A stretch of DNA of 64,000 bases from Paeniglutamicibacter psychrophenolicus (GCF_030812255.1 NZ_JAUSSH010000001.1:1-64000), one strand, 5' to 3'; counted from the first letter of the stretch, positions 45,149 through 53,787 are shown. Program-made: numbers and translations. Notes: a model not told the origin generated them from the sequence alone.

Positions 45149-45352
45149 TCCCCCTGGCACACACCGCGCCTAGCGCGTAGGCTTCACCAGCCAAAACCAG
45201 GGCCGCCTTCCCGGCGGTGGACCTCATCCCTTGCGGAGGAGGTTCGCCGCACGGGAGGGCGGCCCACGGCGTTAACAAGGACATGAGGTGGAAGCGAGCG
45301 CCACGAAAATTCCTTGCTCCCAGGGCGCGGTGCGCCGCCATAGGATGGGGCC

Positions 45353-46108
45353 ATGCCGGAAATCCAAGAGCCGCTGGTCGGCGGGAACGCCTCGGGCGAA
45401 GTGCTGCGCATCGGCATGACGGTGCGCAAGCCCTGGCTTGAAAGCACGCCCTCGGTACAGAGGTTCATGGCCCACCTCCGCGAACAGGGTCTCACCGTCC
45501 CGCAGCCTTTGGGCAAAGACGCGCAGGGCCGACAGGTGACGGAATTTGTTCCCGGGACACCTGCACCCCATGATCGGCCGCTGCCGTTGGAGGTCTTGGA
45601 AGAGGTTGGGCGCCTGATCCGGCGGATCCACGATGCCGCCGAAAGCGTCGATCGGTCCCCGGACGATGCCTGGTCCACCTTGATCCCGGTGCCCCACGCG
45701 AACCTGATCTGCCACAACGACCTCGCCCCGTGGAACCTGGTTGCCGGGGAGCACCTGGCCTTCATCGACTGGGACGGCGCGGGTCCGAGCACCCGGTTGT
45801 GGGATCTGGCCTATGCGGCACAGTCGTTTGCCTTCCTCGTCGCCGACGAGGATCCCGGGAGGGCGGCGGCGCGACTGCGGGCGCTTGTTCTCGACGGCTA
45901 CCGGGCCGCCGCCGATCTGCGCGCCCAGCTGCCCGGTGCCATGGCAGCGCGTACGCAAGCCATGCATGGCTTCCTGCGCGAATCCCATCGCGGCGACGTC
46001 CAGCCCTGGGGGCGGATGTTCGAGGACGGGCACGGGCAACATTGGGCGCGGGCCACGCGGTTCGTGAAGGAACATGAAACCCTTTGGGCCCAAGCACTGC
46101 GTGCGTAG
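45353..46108 (+). CDS. Aminoglycoside-phosphotransferase-like kinase
   Basis: The 251-aa protein has the APH/choline-kinase catalytic loop ICHNDLAPWNLV (Asp about residue 122) and the metal-binding FIDWDGAGPSTRLWDLAY. The N-terminal ATP lobe is short and starts at LVGGNASGEVLRIGMTVRK. This class includes many small-molecule kinases; nothing here shows antibiotic resistance. It is convergent with the DUF4031-HD gene, 26 bases away. Confidence 0.85.
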   Translation: MPEIQEPLVGGNASGEVLRIGMTVRKPWLESTPSVQRFMAHLREQGLTVPQPLGKDAQGRQVTEFVPGTPAPHDRPLPLEVLEEVGRLIRRIHDAAESVDRSPDDAWSTLIPVPHANLICHNDLAPWNLVAGEHLAFIDWDGAGPSTRLWDLAYAAQSFAFLVADEDPGRAAARLRALVLDGYRAAADLRAQLPGAMAARTQAMHGFLRESHRGDVQPWGRMFEDGHGQHWARATRFVKEHETLWAQALRA

Positions 46109-46134
46109 CCCGGTTCCGGTATTTCGGCCCGAGC

Positions 46135-47031
46135 CTATCGAGCCATGGGCTCCAGCTCCGCAAGCTCGGATTCCAGGTTGGCCCGGGCCCGTTCCTCCCA
46201 CAGCTCCCGGCCGCGGTCGCTGGAGTACAGCGACCCGCCCGCCAACAACCCACGCAGGATCGCGGCACGTCCACGAGCAAAATCGGCGTCCGGGACGTGG
46301 GCGTACTCGCGGCGCACCGCCGCGGTGTAACGGCGGTAGGCCGATTCGCTGCGTGACAGCACCTCCAGGTCCGCGTCGCAGAGCAGCGCCCCGGCATGGT
46401 CCCCGGGCGCCGGCTTGTGGGTCGTAGTCAGCAGGACCAGCCGAACCACCTCGTCCACCACCTCTGCGGCAACGCCAACGCCCGGCAGCAGTTCCGCGGC
46501 CAGCGCGGCGGAATCCAGCTCGTCGGTTGCGGTGCCCCGGTACACGGCGTCGTGGAACCAGGCGGCCAGGTAAACGGGCAGGTGACCGGCCTCCTGCCGG
46601 TGTGGACCGGCCAGGGTGTCCAGGGACACGAGCACCGCCACCAGGTGTGCACGGTCGTGGTAGACCCGCTGCGGCTCGGACCAGCGAGCCAGCAGTTCCC
46701 GTCCCAGTCCCGGCGCGCCCAGACCCAGCGACTCCCAGCGGGCCAGCAGCACCGCGTCAAGGCGCTCGGGGCGCTCCCTGGCGCGCACCCGCAGCCCGGA
46801 GGCAATCAGCCGGCGCACCAGCTCGGTGGCCGGGAGCGGGAGCGCACCGGCCGCGACCAGGTCGGCGTAGCGACTTTGCGGCACGTCGTAGTGGTCGCGG
46901 TCGAAGGCGCGCTCCGGCAGGTCCTGGGCCAGGGCAAAGCCATGGAGCTCGCCGAGGGACGCATCGGAGACCAGATGCGAAAAGAAGGTTCCGTGGGCCG
47001 GCCACGACGGGGGATCAATGAGGATGGACAC
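46135..47031 (-). CDS. DUF4031-HD fusion protein
   Basis: From GTG 47031 the 298-aa product joins two domains. Residues 1-85 match DUF4031 (start VSILIDPPSWPAHGTFFSHL, then FDRDHYDVPQSRYADLVAAG). Residues about 110-298 form an HD-type phosphohydrolase-like domain with YHDRAH, AAWFHDAVY and LLCDADLEVL as metal ligands, like the predicted metal-dependent HD proteins. Domain joining suggests a common substrate, unknown. GTG 47031 was chosen because DUF4031 proteins begin right there; an open frame extends 15 codons more. Confidence 0.8.
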   Translation of the reverse strand: MSILIDPPSWPAHGTFFSHLVSDASLGELHGFALAQDLPERAFDRDHYDVPQSRYADLVAAGALPLPATELVRRLIASGLRVRARERPERLDAVLLARWESLGLGAPGLGRELLARWSEPQRVYHDRAHLVAVLVSLDTLAGPHRQEAGHLPVYLAAWFHDAVYRGTATDELDSAALAAELLPGVGVAAEVVDEVVRLVLLTTTHKPAPGDHAGALLCDADLEVLSRSESAYRRYTAAVRREYAHVPDADFARGRAAILRGLLAGGSLYSSDRGRELWEERARANLESELAELEPMAR

Positions 47032-47088
47032 GTCCCCAGAGTAATACGCGCCCGGGCCACGCACCGGCTCCGGCACCCGGGGGGGGCT

Positions 47089-47379
47089 TCAGTAGGTGAA
47101 CAGCGAGGCGTTGGCGGCCTCGGCCTCGTCGTATTGCACCGAGGCGCGGTTCAGTGCGGTGCCGATGGATGACAGCGATTCCTCCACGCGTGCCTGGGTG
47201 TTGCGCCAGTCGGCGACCACGGACTGGAAATTTGCCGAGGCCGCACCCTGCCAGGTGCCCTGCAGGTCCTGCAGCGAGGAGGTCAACGAATTCACCTCCG
47301 CCCGGACGCGCTCGATGGTGGCATGCAGGTTCGTGGACCGGGCCTGCATCTCGTTGGTGTTGGCGGCAAACGTGCTCAT
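47089..47379 (-). CDS. WXG100-family (ESAT-6-like) protein
   Basis: The 96-aa product is the right length and all-helical, with the central turn GTWQGAAS carrying the Trp-x-Gly motif (about residue 43) between two long amphipathic helices. Such proteins are secreted as dimers by type VII (ESX/Yuk) systems. No EccC, EccD or other ESX gene is nearby. AAAGGA is placed well before the ATG. It is transcribed alone. Confidence 0.88.
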   Translation of the reverse strand: MSTFAANTNEMQARSTNLHATIERVRAEVNSLTSSLQDLQGTWQGAASANFQSVVADWRNTQARVEESLSSIGTALNRASVQYDEAEAANASLFTY

Positions 47380-47510
47380 GTTCCTTTTCACTCCCGTGCA
47401 ATGGGTTCCGTGGCGCCGGGCCGTGCAAACGGGGTTCGCCCCCGTGCGGTTCCCGGCGGGAAGCGCGCCGGTGTATTCGTTGCGTGCTTCCGTCTTCAGG
47501 CTAGAAGCGG

Positions 47511-47546
47511 CACACCCCGCTGCGGGCAAGGCCGCAACGGGGTGTG
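47511..47546 (-). terminator. Terminator after the sensor kinase gene
   Basis: CACACCCCG / CGGGGTGTG with an inner TGCGG / CCGCA helix forms a long hairpin 24 bases beyond the minus-strand stop. Confidence 0.75.
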
Positions 47547-47569
47547 GATAACGCGTGGGGAGCGTGGAC

Positions 47570-49069
47570 CTAGTCCACCTCGTCGTCCTCGGGGTCGTCC
47601 TCGGGAGCAACGTAGGGCAGGTGGATCGACATGGTCGCCCCGCCGCCTGGGGTGTCGCTGAGCCTGATGGACCCGTCGTGCTGCGCGGCGATCGCCGCGA
47701 CGATGGCCAGGCCCAGCCCGGTGCCGCCGGTCTCGCGCTGGCGGGAGGAATCGGCGCGGTAGAAGCGCTCGAACACCCGTCCGGCGTCCTCTTCCGAGAT
47801 GCCAGGCCCGTGGTCGCGGATCTCCAGCACCGCATCGGACCGTCCGTCGATGACGGGCTTGACGCCGACGGCGATCTCGATGTCGCTGCCCTCCGGGGTG
47901 TAGCGCAGGGCGTTGGTCATCAGGTTGGCCACGATCTGGCGCAGCCGGGCCTCGTCCCCGGAAGTGGGCGCCGGTTGCGGGGCCCCGCCGTCCAGGCCGA
48001 TCAGCCGCACCTTGCGGTCCACGGCGTTGACCCGGGTGTCCTCGGCGGCGTCACCGGCCAGCAGCAGCAGGTCGATGGGCTTGCGCTCCAGCGGGCGCTG
48101 CTCGTCGAGCCGCGCCAGGGTCAGCAGGTCCTCGACCAGCTGGGCCATGCGCTTGGACTCGGCCTCGATGCGTCCCATGGCGGTGCGCAGCATTTCCGGG
48201 TCGTTCAGCCCGCCCTGCCGGTAGAACTCCGAGTAGCCCTGGATGGTCACCAGCGGGGTGCGCAGCTCGTGGGAGGCGTCCTGGATGAAGCGTCGCATCT
48301 TGCGTTCCGAGGCGGCCCGTCCGCGGAAGGCGTGCTCGATGTGCGCCAGCATCGCGTTCAGCGAGCGCGAGAGCCGCCCGACCTCGGTCTCCGGCGGGTA
48401 CTCCTCCACGCGCCGGGAGAGGTCTCCGGCGGCAATGGCAGCGGCGGTGCGTTCGACACGCAGCAGCGGCAGCAGGGCCCGGGTGGTGATGCCGTAGGCG
48501 ATCATCGACATCAGCAGCGTGGCGAGCATGCCGGTGGACATCACCAGCATCGTGGCCTTGGTGACGGTGTCCTGCACCGAGGTCATCGGCAGCGCATAGA
48601 CCAGGTCGTAGTCGGTGCGCGGCAGATCCACGATGCGCACCCGCCAGCCGGCCGATCCGAGGTTGCTGCCGCGCACCGTCAGCGATGCGGCGGGATCCTC
48701 GCGCAGCCGGTCGAGGGCCTGGGTGTCGACGTCCGGGGCGTCCAGCGGCTTGTTGTCCGAGGCCGCCTTGCGCGGCATGGTGTAGAGGATGGCCCCGGAC
48801 TCGTTGCGCAAGTCCCCATAGAACCGGGCAAGCCCGTTGGACTTGGGGTTGATGGAGGCGATGCCCGCATAGTCGTTGAGCATCGTGGCGGTGATCGAGG
48901 AGGTGTTGGACTTCAGATCCGTGTCCAGCTGCGCGGTCAGCATCAGCCGCAGGGACTGGGCCGAACCGACGGCCGTGACCACGATTCCCAGGATCATCAG
49001 CGAACTCATCAGCGCTACGAGCTTGGTGCGCAGCGACACCTGTCGCCAGAACCTGCGGGCGCTTTCCAC
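47570..49069 (-). CDS. Two-component sensor histidine kinase
   Basis: The 499-aa kinase has two membrane helices (about 19-40 and 175-197) around a 130-residue extracytoplasmic sensor, a HAMP linker (about 198-250), the phospho-acceptor His267 in FIQDASHELRTPL, and ATP-binding boxes N (NALRYTP), G1 (DHGPGI) and G2 (GTGLGLAI). An acidic tail ends it. It resembles the TcrY/PrrB-like kinases of Actinobacteria. The response-regulator gene lies 22 bases upstream on the same strand, so the pair is one operon. The signal sensed is unknown. Confidence 0.93.
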   Translation of the reverse strand: MESARRFWRQVSLRTKLVALMSSLMILGIVVTAVGSAQSLRLMLTAQLDTDLKSNTSSITATMLNDYAGIASINPKSNGLARFYGDLRNESGAILYTMPRKAASDNKPLDAPDVDTQALDRLREDPAASLTVRGSNLGSAGWRVRIVDLPRTDYDLVYALPMTSVQDTVTKATMLVMSTGMLATLLMSMIAYGITTRALLPLLRVERTAAAIAAGDLSRRVEEYPPETEVGRLSRSLNAMLAHIEHAFRGRAASERKMRRFIQDASHELRTPLVTIQGYSEFYRQGGLNDPEMLRTAMGRIEAESKRMAQLVEDLLTLARLDEQRPLERKPIDLLLLAGDAAEDTRVNAVDRKVRLIGLDGGAPQPAPTSGDEARLRQIVANLMTNALRYTPEGSDIEIAVGVKPVIDGRSDAVLEIRDHGPGISEEDAGRVFERFYRADSSRQRETGGTGLGLAIVAAIAAQHDGSIRLSDTPGGGATMSIHLPYVAPEDDPEDDEVD

Positions 49070-49091
49070 GTGGGGGAACCGGTCTTTCGTC

Positions 49092-49802
49092 TTAGCGGCG
49101 GTCGGCGGTTCGCATCAGGTAGCCGACACCGCGCTTGGTCTGGATGAGCGAGGGCCACTCGGGGCGCGAATCGATCTTGCGGCGCAGGTAGGAAATGTAG
49201 GACTCCACGATCGAGGCGTCCCCATTGAAGTCGTATTCCCAGACGTGGTCAAGGATCTGCGCCTTGGAGAGCACCCGGTTGGGGTTCATCATCAGGTAGC
49301 GCAGCAGCTTGAACTCGGTGGGGGAGAGCTCGATGACCTCGCCGGAGCGGCGCACCTCGTGCGCGTCGTCGTCCAGCTCGAGGTCGTCGACGCGGATGAC
49401 CGCGCTGTCCTCCTCGGCCGGCTGGGTGCGGCGCAGCACGGCGCGGATGCGGGCCACGACCTCGTCGAGGCTGAACGGCTTGGTGACGTAGTCGTCCCCG
49501 CCCACGGTCAGCCCGGTGACCTTGTCCTCGGTGTCGTCGCGTGCGGTGAGGAACAGCACGGGGAAGTGCTTGCCGGCGGCGCGCAGGCGGCGGGTGATGG
49601 TGAAGCCGTCCATGTCCGGGAGCATCACATCGAGCACCGCAAGGTCCGGGGTCTCAGCCTCCACGGCAGCCAGGGCCTCGCGGCCGTTTGCCGCCGCCAC
49701 CACCTCGAAGCCTGCAAAGCGCAGGGAGGTGGAAAGCAATTCGCGGATGTTTGGTTCGTCGTCGACGACCAGGAGCTTTGCTTCGGGGGTTTTGGCATTC
49801 AT
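49092..49802 (-). CDS. OmpR-family response regulator
   Basis: The 236-aa protein has a receiver domain with acidic pocket VVDDE (residues 12-16), phosphorylated Asp58 in LAVLDVMLPDMDGF and Lys in VTKPFSLDE, then a winged-helix DNA-binding domain with ELSPTEFKLLRYLMMNP and the recognition region VESYISYLRRKID. ATG 49802 is chosen because the first beta strand follows within ten residues. It is the partner of the kinase encoded just downstream. Confidence 0.95.
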   Translation of the reverse strand: MNAKTPEAKLLVVDDEPNIRELLSTSLRFAGFEVVAAANGREALAAVEAETPDLAVLDVMLPDMDGFTITRRLRAAGKHFPVLFLTARDDTEDKVTGLTVGGDDYVTKPFSLDEVVARIRAVLRRTQPAEEDSAVIRVDDLELDDDAHEVRRSGEVIELSPTEFKLLRYLMMNPNRVLSKAQILDHVWEYDFNGDASIVESYISYLRRKIDSRPEWPSLIQTKRGVGYLMRTADRR

Positions 49803-49937
49803 GGGTACCAGTCTGCAACCGCTATCTGTAAGAACCCTGTGTGTTCGTTGTGCATGCAAGGCCTCTTGGCAGCACGAACGCCGCCAAGGTGCCCGGAACT
49901 TGCCGGAGACGGACCCCGGGAAGCGACCGCGGGGAGG

Positions 49938-50168
49938 CTAGCGGGAGCGGCGGCGCTCGCGGAAGTTCAGGACCAGGACCACCATGAGCAGGATGAAGGC
50001 CAACGGCAAGCCGTAGAGCGCAACGGCGAGCAATGCGGGGGCCGGGGCTGCCTGCACCATGTACTGGATCAGGATGACGGCCAGGGCGGCCAGCGAAACG
50101 ATGGCGATGCCTCCGGCCAGGAAGGTCAGGATGCGCTGGGAAGCCGGGGTCGGGGCGGTGGTGTTCAC
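49938..50168 (-). CDS. Small two-span membrane protein (76 aa)
   Basis: The 76-aa product has two hydrophobic helices (about 12-36 and 43-67) and ends in a strongly basic tail NFRERRRSR, giving a cytosolic C-terminus. It is separate from the two-component genes by about 80 bases. No family recognised. Confidence 0.7.
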   Translation of the reverse strand: MNTTAPTPASQRILTFLAGGIAIVSLAALAVILIQYMVQAAPAPALLAVALYGLPLAFILLMVVLVLNFRERRRSR

Positions 50169-50416
50169 CCCTTAAAACTACCGCGCACCGGGCAAAGAGC
50201 CACATCGGGAACCGGCCCCGGGACATGGAAGGGGGCAAGCCGCTGATGTCGTACCCTAGAAGATATAGACTTCCCCGGACGCAAGAGCCCGCCCACAAGC
50301 CCCATCGGGGCCGGGCTGTGTGGTTTCGCGCCGGGAGATCGCCAGAAATGGGAACGCGGAACGGTTTTCGACCCCCGTGGTTGGCCCATTGTGACGCAAG
50401 GACGAGGTAGCTAGAC

Positions 50417-50800
50417 GTGCCAACCGGCAAAGTGAAATGGTACGAACCCTCCAAGGGGTTCGGGTTCCTGGTAACCGACGAGGGCCAGGAAGTGTATTTG
50501 AACGCCTCGGCGCTGCCCGCGGGCGTGACCGAGCTGCGCGCAGGCACACGCATGGAATTCGGCATTGCCGAGGGACGCAAGGGCGCGCAGGCACTTAGCG
50601 TGCGCATCCTTGACGATGCACCCTCGGTGGCCCGTGCCAAGCGCAAGCCGGCCGTTGACACCGCAGTGCTGATCGAGGACCTCATCAAGGTGCTCGATTC
50701 GGTCTCCAACGGGTTGCGCCACGGCCGCTACCCGGAAAAAGCCCATGGCGCCAAGATCGCAGCCGTGCTGCGCGCCGTAGCCGACGACTTGGACGCCTGA
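50417..50800 (+). CDS. Cold-shock-domain protein with C-terminal extension
   Basis: The 127-aa protein starts at GTG 50417. Residues 1-66 are a cold shock domain: GKVKWYEPSKGFGFLV holds RNP1 (KGFGFL), and EVYLNASAL corresponds to RNP2, with Tyr-Leu where most members have VFVH, and no downstream His. It should bind single-stranded nucleic acid. Residues 70-127 are a helical extension absent from CspA. The DUF3027 gene follows four bases after the stop. Confidence 0.88.
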   Translation: MPTGKVKWYEPSKGFGFLVTDEGQEVYLNASALPAGVTELRAGTRMEFGIAEGRKGAQALSVRILDDAPSVARAKRKPAVDTAVLIEDLIKVLDSVSNGLRHGRYPEKAHGAKIAAVLRAVADDLDA

Positions 50801-50804
50801 TCAC

Positions 50805-51302
50805 ATGGCACGCAAACCGATACTGGACACAACCCTGGCCAAGGCCGTTGACCAGGCACGCGCCGCGCTGCTGGAGATCACCGACGAATCGATGATCGGC
50901 GAACACCTCGAGGCCGTCAACGACGGCGAACGCCTGGTGACCCACCGCTTCGAGGCACTGCGCACCGGCTACGAGGGCTGGTGCTGGTTCGCGACGCTGA
51001 CCCGCATCCCGCGCGCCCAGGCCAAGGACATCACGGTGTGCGAGGTCGGGATCCTTCCCGGCGAGGACGCACTGCTGGCCCCGGCCTGGGTACCCTGGGC
51101 CGAACGCGTCCGCCCGGAGGAAATGGACGCCGAGCGTCGCGCCGCCGAAGAGGCCGCTGCCGCGGAAGCCGGCGTCGAGGCCCCTGGCGAAGAACCCGGC
51201 GTGGCCGATGCCGGGGCTCCCACGGACGGCGAGGCAGCCGACGAGGCGGCAACGCCCGAGGGCACCGAAGCGCAGGATTCCGAAGACCCGGACGCCAAAT
51301 AG
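50805..51302 (+). CDS. DUF3027 protein
   Basis: The 165-aa product has a 100-residue folded part (ATLTRIPRAQAKDITVCEVG, then LLAPAWVPWAERVRPEEM) matching DUF3027 of Actinobacteria, and a Glu/Ala/Gly-rich acidic tail. Known members are often longer, so this may be a shortened version. Function unknown. It is four bases after the cold-shock gene and surely co-transcribed. A strong terminator follows. Confidence 0.82.
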   Translation: MARKPILDTTLAKAVDQARAALLEITDESMIGEHLEAVNDGERLVTHRFEALRTGYEGWCWFATLTRIPRAQAKDITVCEVGILPGEDALLAPAWVPWAERVRPEEMDAERRAAEEAAAAEAGVEAPGEEPGVADAGAPTDGEAADEAATPEGTEAQDSEDPDAK

Positions 51303-51341
51303 TCGAATAGGCACATGGGGGACTAGTCCCCCGGAATGTCG

Positions 51342-51383
51342 AAGGGGGCTGGCGGTGACCGAATGGTCACCGCCAGCCCCCTT
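51342..51383. terminator. Strong bidirectional terminator
   Basis: A 19-bp perfect stem (AAGGGGGCTGGCGGTGACC with its complement, loop GAAT) is flanked by short A and T runs. It lies between the convergent DUF3027 and serC genes. Confidence 0.9.
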
Positions 51384-51503
51384 TCCCGTGTCCGGCGGGC
51401 CTTGCCCGGTTTGCCCGTTGGCAATGCGGTCCACGGCAAGGCGGCGCCCCGGCACGTGGTGTTGGCCCGTGCCGGGGCGCCGCCCGGTTGCCTTGCGAAG
51501 TCG

Positions 51504-52625
51504 CTAGCTGTTCTTCAGCACGTACTCGATGCACTTGAGCAGCGAAGAGACGTCCTCGGGCTCGATGGCCACGAACGTCGCCACGCGCAGCTGGTTGCGA
51601 CCCAGCTTGCGGTACGGCTCCACGTCGACCACGCCGTTGGCGCGCAGCGTCTTGGCCACCGCGGCGGCATCGATCGAATCGTCGAAGTCGATGGTGGCGA
51701 TGACGTTGGAGCGGTCCCCGGGTGCGGCGACGTACGGGGTGGCGACCTCGGAGGCCTCGGCCCAGTCGTAGATGCGGGAAGCCGAGTCGGCCGTGCGGGC
51801 TGCGGCGAACTTCAGGCCGCCATTGGCATTGAGCCACTGCACCTGGGCGTTGAGCGAAACCAGGGTGGACAGGGCCGGGGTGTTGTAGGTCTGGTTCAGG
51901 CGCGAGTTGTCGATCGCCGTCTTCAGGTTCAGGAAGTCGGGGATCCAGCGTCCCGAGGCGGCAATTTCCTCGGCGCGGGCAATGGCCGCCGGGGAGAAGA
52001 GCGCAATCCACAGGCCGCCGTCGGAGGCGAAGTTCTTCTGCGGGGCAAAGTAGTAGACATCGGCCTGCGAGACGTCCACGTCCAGTCCGCCGGCGGCGGA
52101 GGTCGCGTCGATGACGACCAGGGCGCCCTCGTCGGCACCCTCAACGCGGTGCACCGGGGCGGCAACGCCCGTGGAGGTCTCATTTTGTGGCCAAGCGTAT
52201 ACGTCCACGCCAACCTCGGCCACGGGAACCGGGCGGGAACCGGGCTCGGAGGTGATGATCGAAGAGGGCTCCAGGAACGGGGCCTTGTTGGTCGCGGCGG
52301 CGAACTTCGAGCCGAACTCGCCGAAGGACAGGTGCTGGGCCTTGGTGCGGACCAGGCCGAAGGCCGCGATGTCCCAGAACGCGGTGGATCCGCCTACGCC
52401 AAGGACCACTTCGTAGTCGGCCGGGGCGTTGAAGAAGGACTTGAGGCCCTCCTGGATCTCGCGGACCAGGTTCTTCACGGGAGCCTGGCGGTGCGAGGTG
52501 CCCAGAAGCTGCGTGCCTGCGTCGAGCAGTGCCTGGACCTGCTCGGGGCGGACCTTGGAAGGTCCGGCACCGAATCGGCCGTCCACGGGCAAGAGGTCTT
52601 GGGGAATAGTCAGGCCGGTGCTCAT
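51504..52625 (-). CDS. serC: Phosphoserine aminotransferase
   Basis: The 373-aa PLP enzyme converts 3-phosphohydroxypyruvate to phosphoserine in serine biosynthesis. It matches the long actinobacterial SerC type: RFGAGPSKVRPEQVQALLDA at the start, VLGVGGSTAFWDIAAFGLV for the cofactor phosphate, and the Schiff-base lysine in YYFAPQKNFASDGG. ATG 52625 is preferred over ATG 52637 because GAGGAG lies between the two. Monocistronic. Confidence 0.94.
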   Translation of the reverse strand: MSTGLTIPQDLLPVDGRFGAGPSKVRPEQVQALLDAGTQLLGTSHRQAPVKNLVREIQEGLKSFFNAPADYEVVLGVGGSTAFWDIAAFGLVRTKAQHLSFGEFGSKFAAATNKAPFLEPSSIITSEPGSRPVPVAEVGVDVYAWPQNETSTGVAAPVHRVEGADEGALVVIDATSAAGGLDVDVSQADVYYFAPQKNFASDGGLWIALFSPAAIARAEEIAASGRWIPDFLNLKTAIDNSRLNQTYNTPALSTLVSLNAQVQWLNANGGLKFAAARTADSASRIYDWAEASEVATPYVAAPGDRSNVIATIDFDDSIDAAAVAKTLRANGVVDVEPYRKLGRNQLRVATFVAIEPEDVSSLLKCIEYVLKNS

Positions 52626-52820
52626 GTTGCTCCTCATAAGGGGGTTTTACGCTTTGACACCCTCGCATCCGCTGTCTGATGCGATTCGGGGATGCCCAGT
52701 TGTTCAATAATCCCGCACTCGGACGCCCAATGCGTAATAGCGAGTCGGAAATGTGAACGCAGGTAGAGTGGGAAGCGTAGTGATCTCTTGTAAAAATCAA
52801 CCCATGCGGGAGCTGCAAAC

Positions 52821-53516
52821 GTGTCAGACCTGATCGATACCACCGAAATGTACCTGCGCACCATCCTGGAACTCCAGGAGGAGGGCATCATTGCCCTGCG
52901 CGCACGTATTGCCGAGCGCCTGGGGCACTCCGGGCCCACGGTTTCGCAAACGGTGGCCCGCATGGAGCGCGACGGGCTGGTCGTGGTCACCACCGACCGG
53001 CACCTCGAACTGACAGAACATGGCGCGGAAGTCGCCACCGGTGTGATGCGCAAGCATCGCCTGGCCGAGCGCCTGCTGGCCGACGTGATCGGCCTGGAGT
53101 GGGAGTACGTCCATGAGGAAGCCTGCCGCTGGGAGCACGTGATGAGCGAACGCGTGGAGCAGCGGCTGTACAAGTTGCTGGGCCAGCCGGCGGCTTCCCC
53201 GTACGGCAACCCGATCCCGGGGCTCGAGGCGCTGGGCGGGCCCGGACTGACCGAGATCTCCGTGAGTGTCCAAAATCTCGATTCGGCACTTCTGGACGGA
53301 AACGTGGGCCCGGTCCGCATCGAACGCCTGGCCGAAACCATCCAGGTGGAACCCGAGCTGCTGGTGCAGCTCGATGAGGGCGGCATCCGCCCGGGGGCCC
53401 TAGTCACGCTCGAAAGGGCCGGGGAGTACGTGGTGGTGCGGGTCGAGGGCATCGAGGGCGCGCTGGAGCTTCCGACCGAAGTCAGCGCCCATGTGTTTGT
53501 CCGCCGCATGGATTGA
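52821..53516 (+). CDS. ideR: Iron-dependent DtxR/IdeR-family repressor
   Basis: The 231-aa protein aligns with DtxR without gaps over the metal-binding region. The ligands fall exactly at DtxR numbering: Met10, His79, Glu83, His98, Cys102, Glu105, His106. The winged helix spans ALRARIAERLGHSGPTVSQT (recognition helix about 37-50), dimer helices follow, and an SH3-like domain ends the chain. It should repress iron-uptake genes when Fe(II) is plentiful, the siderophore transporter at 2.5-5.8 kb being a possible target. Start is GTG 52821. Divergent from serC. Confidence 0.95.
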   Translation: MSDLIDTTEMYLRTILELQEEGIIALRARIAERLGHSGPTVSQTVARMERDGLVVVTTDRHLELTEHGAEVATGVMRKHRLAERLLADVIGLEWEYVHEEACRWEHVMSERVEQRLYKLLGQPAASPYGNPIPGLEALGGPGLTEISVSVQNLDSALLDGNVGPVRIERLAETIQVEPELLVQLDEGGIRPGALVTLERAGEYVVVRVEGIEGALELPTEVSAHVFVRRMD

Positions 53517-53542
53517 TAACGGAATTGTAACTTTGGCATAAA
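53513..53542 (+). promoter_or_regulatory. Possible promoter of the M23 riboswitch leader
   Basis: TTGATA (over the ideR stop codon) and CATAAA stand 18 bases apart, and the riboswitch leader follows. Confidence 0.4.
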
Positions 53543-53544
53543 CC

Positions 53545-53643
53545 CCGGTAGGGTTTCTCGTTGGGTTGCACTTAGGCAATCCAGTCCTGATCCGGTTCGC
53601 ATAACCCTACCGGCGGATCCAGGAGCAAGAATGCCCGGTAGGG
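53545..53643 (+). other. Three-part competing-helix leader before c-di-AMP riboswitch 1
   Basis: CCGGTAGGG occurs at 53545-53553 and again at 53635-53643. Their common complement CCCTACCGG lies between them at 53605-53613. The middle strand can pair with either copy but not both, and the second copy is the entrance of the riboswitch. Confidence 0.65.
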
Positions 53644-53768
53644 GCGGAGGACCCATTTCAACCGTTCCTGGCCATTGGCCACGGATCTTGGGGTGAAGTT
53701 GAGTCCGCCTAGGTGGGCTCGGCCGAGTTGATCTCATGACTCGAATCCGACAGCTAACTTCGCAGGCG
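53634..53768 (+). promoter_or_regulatory. c-di-AMP riboswitch (ydaO/yuaA type) 1
   Basis: The leader of the M23 gene carries conserved ydaO-class blocks in order: GGCGGAGGACCCA, TCTTGGGGTGAAG, then ACTCGAATCCGACAGC and TAACTTCGCAGGCG. These match Rfam ydaO leaders of actinobacterial cell-wall hydrolase genes. The aptamer ends about 20 bases before the start codon, next to the ribosome binding site. Such switches lower expression when c-di-AMP is high. Confidence 0.92.
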
Positions 53769-53787
53769 ATATATGAGAGGTTGACAT

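Noticed and set aside
45200-45265. Hairpin after groEL as terminator or riboswitch
   Set aside because: The arms (GGGCCGCC / GGCGGCCC) are far apart with a 38-base loop and no T run; too weak to list.
45353-46108. Aminoglycoside resistance gene
   Set aside because: Only the general kinase fold is shared; this fold serves many substrates and nothing ties it to antibiotics.
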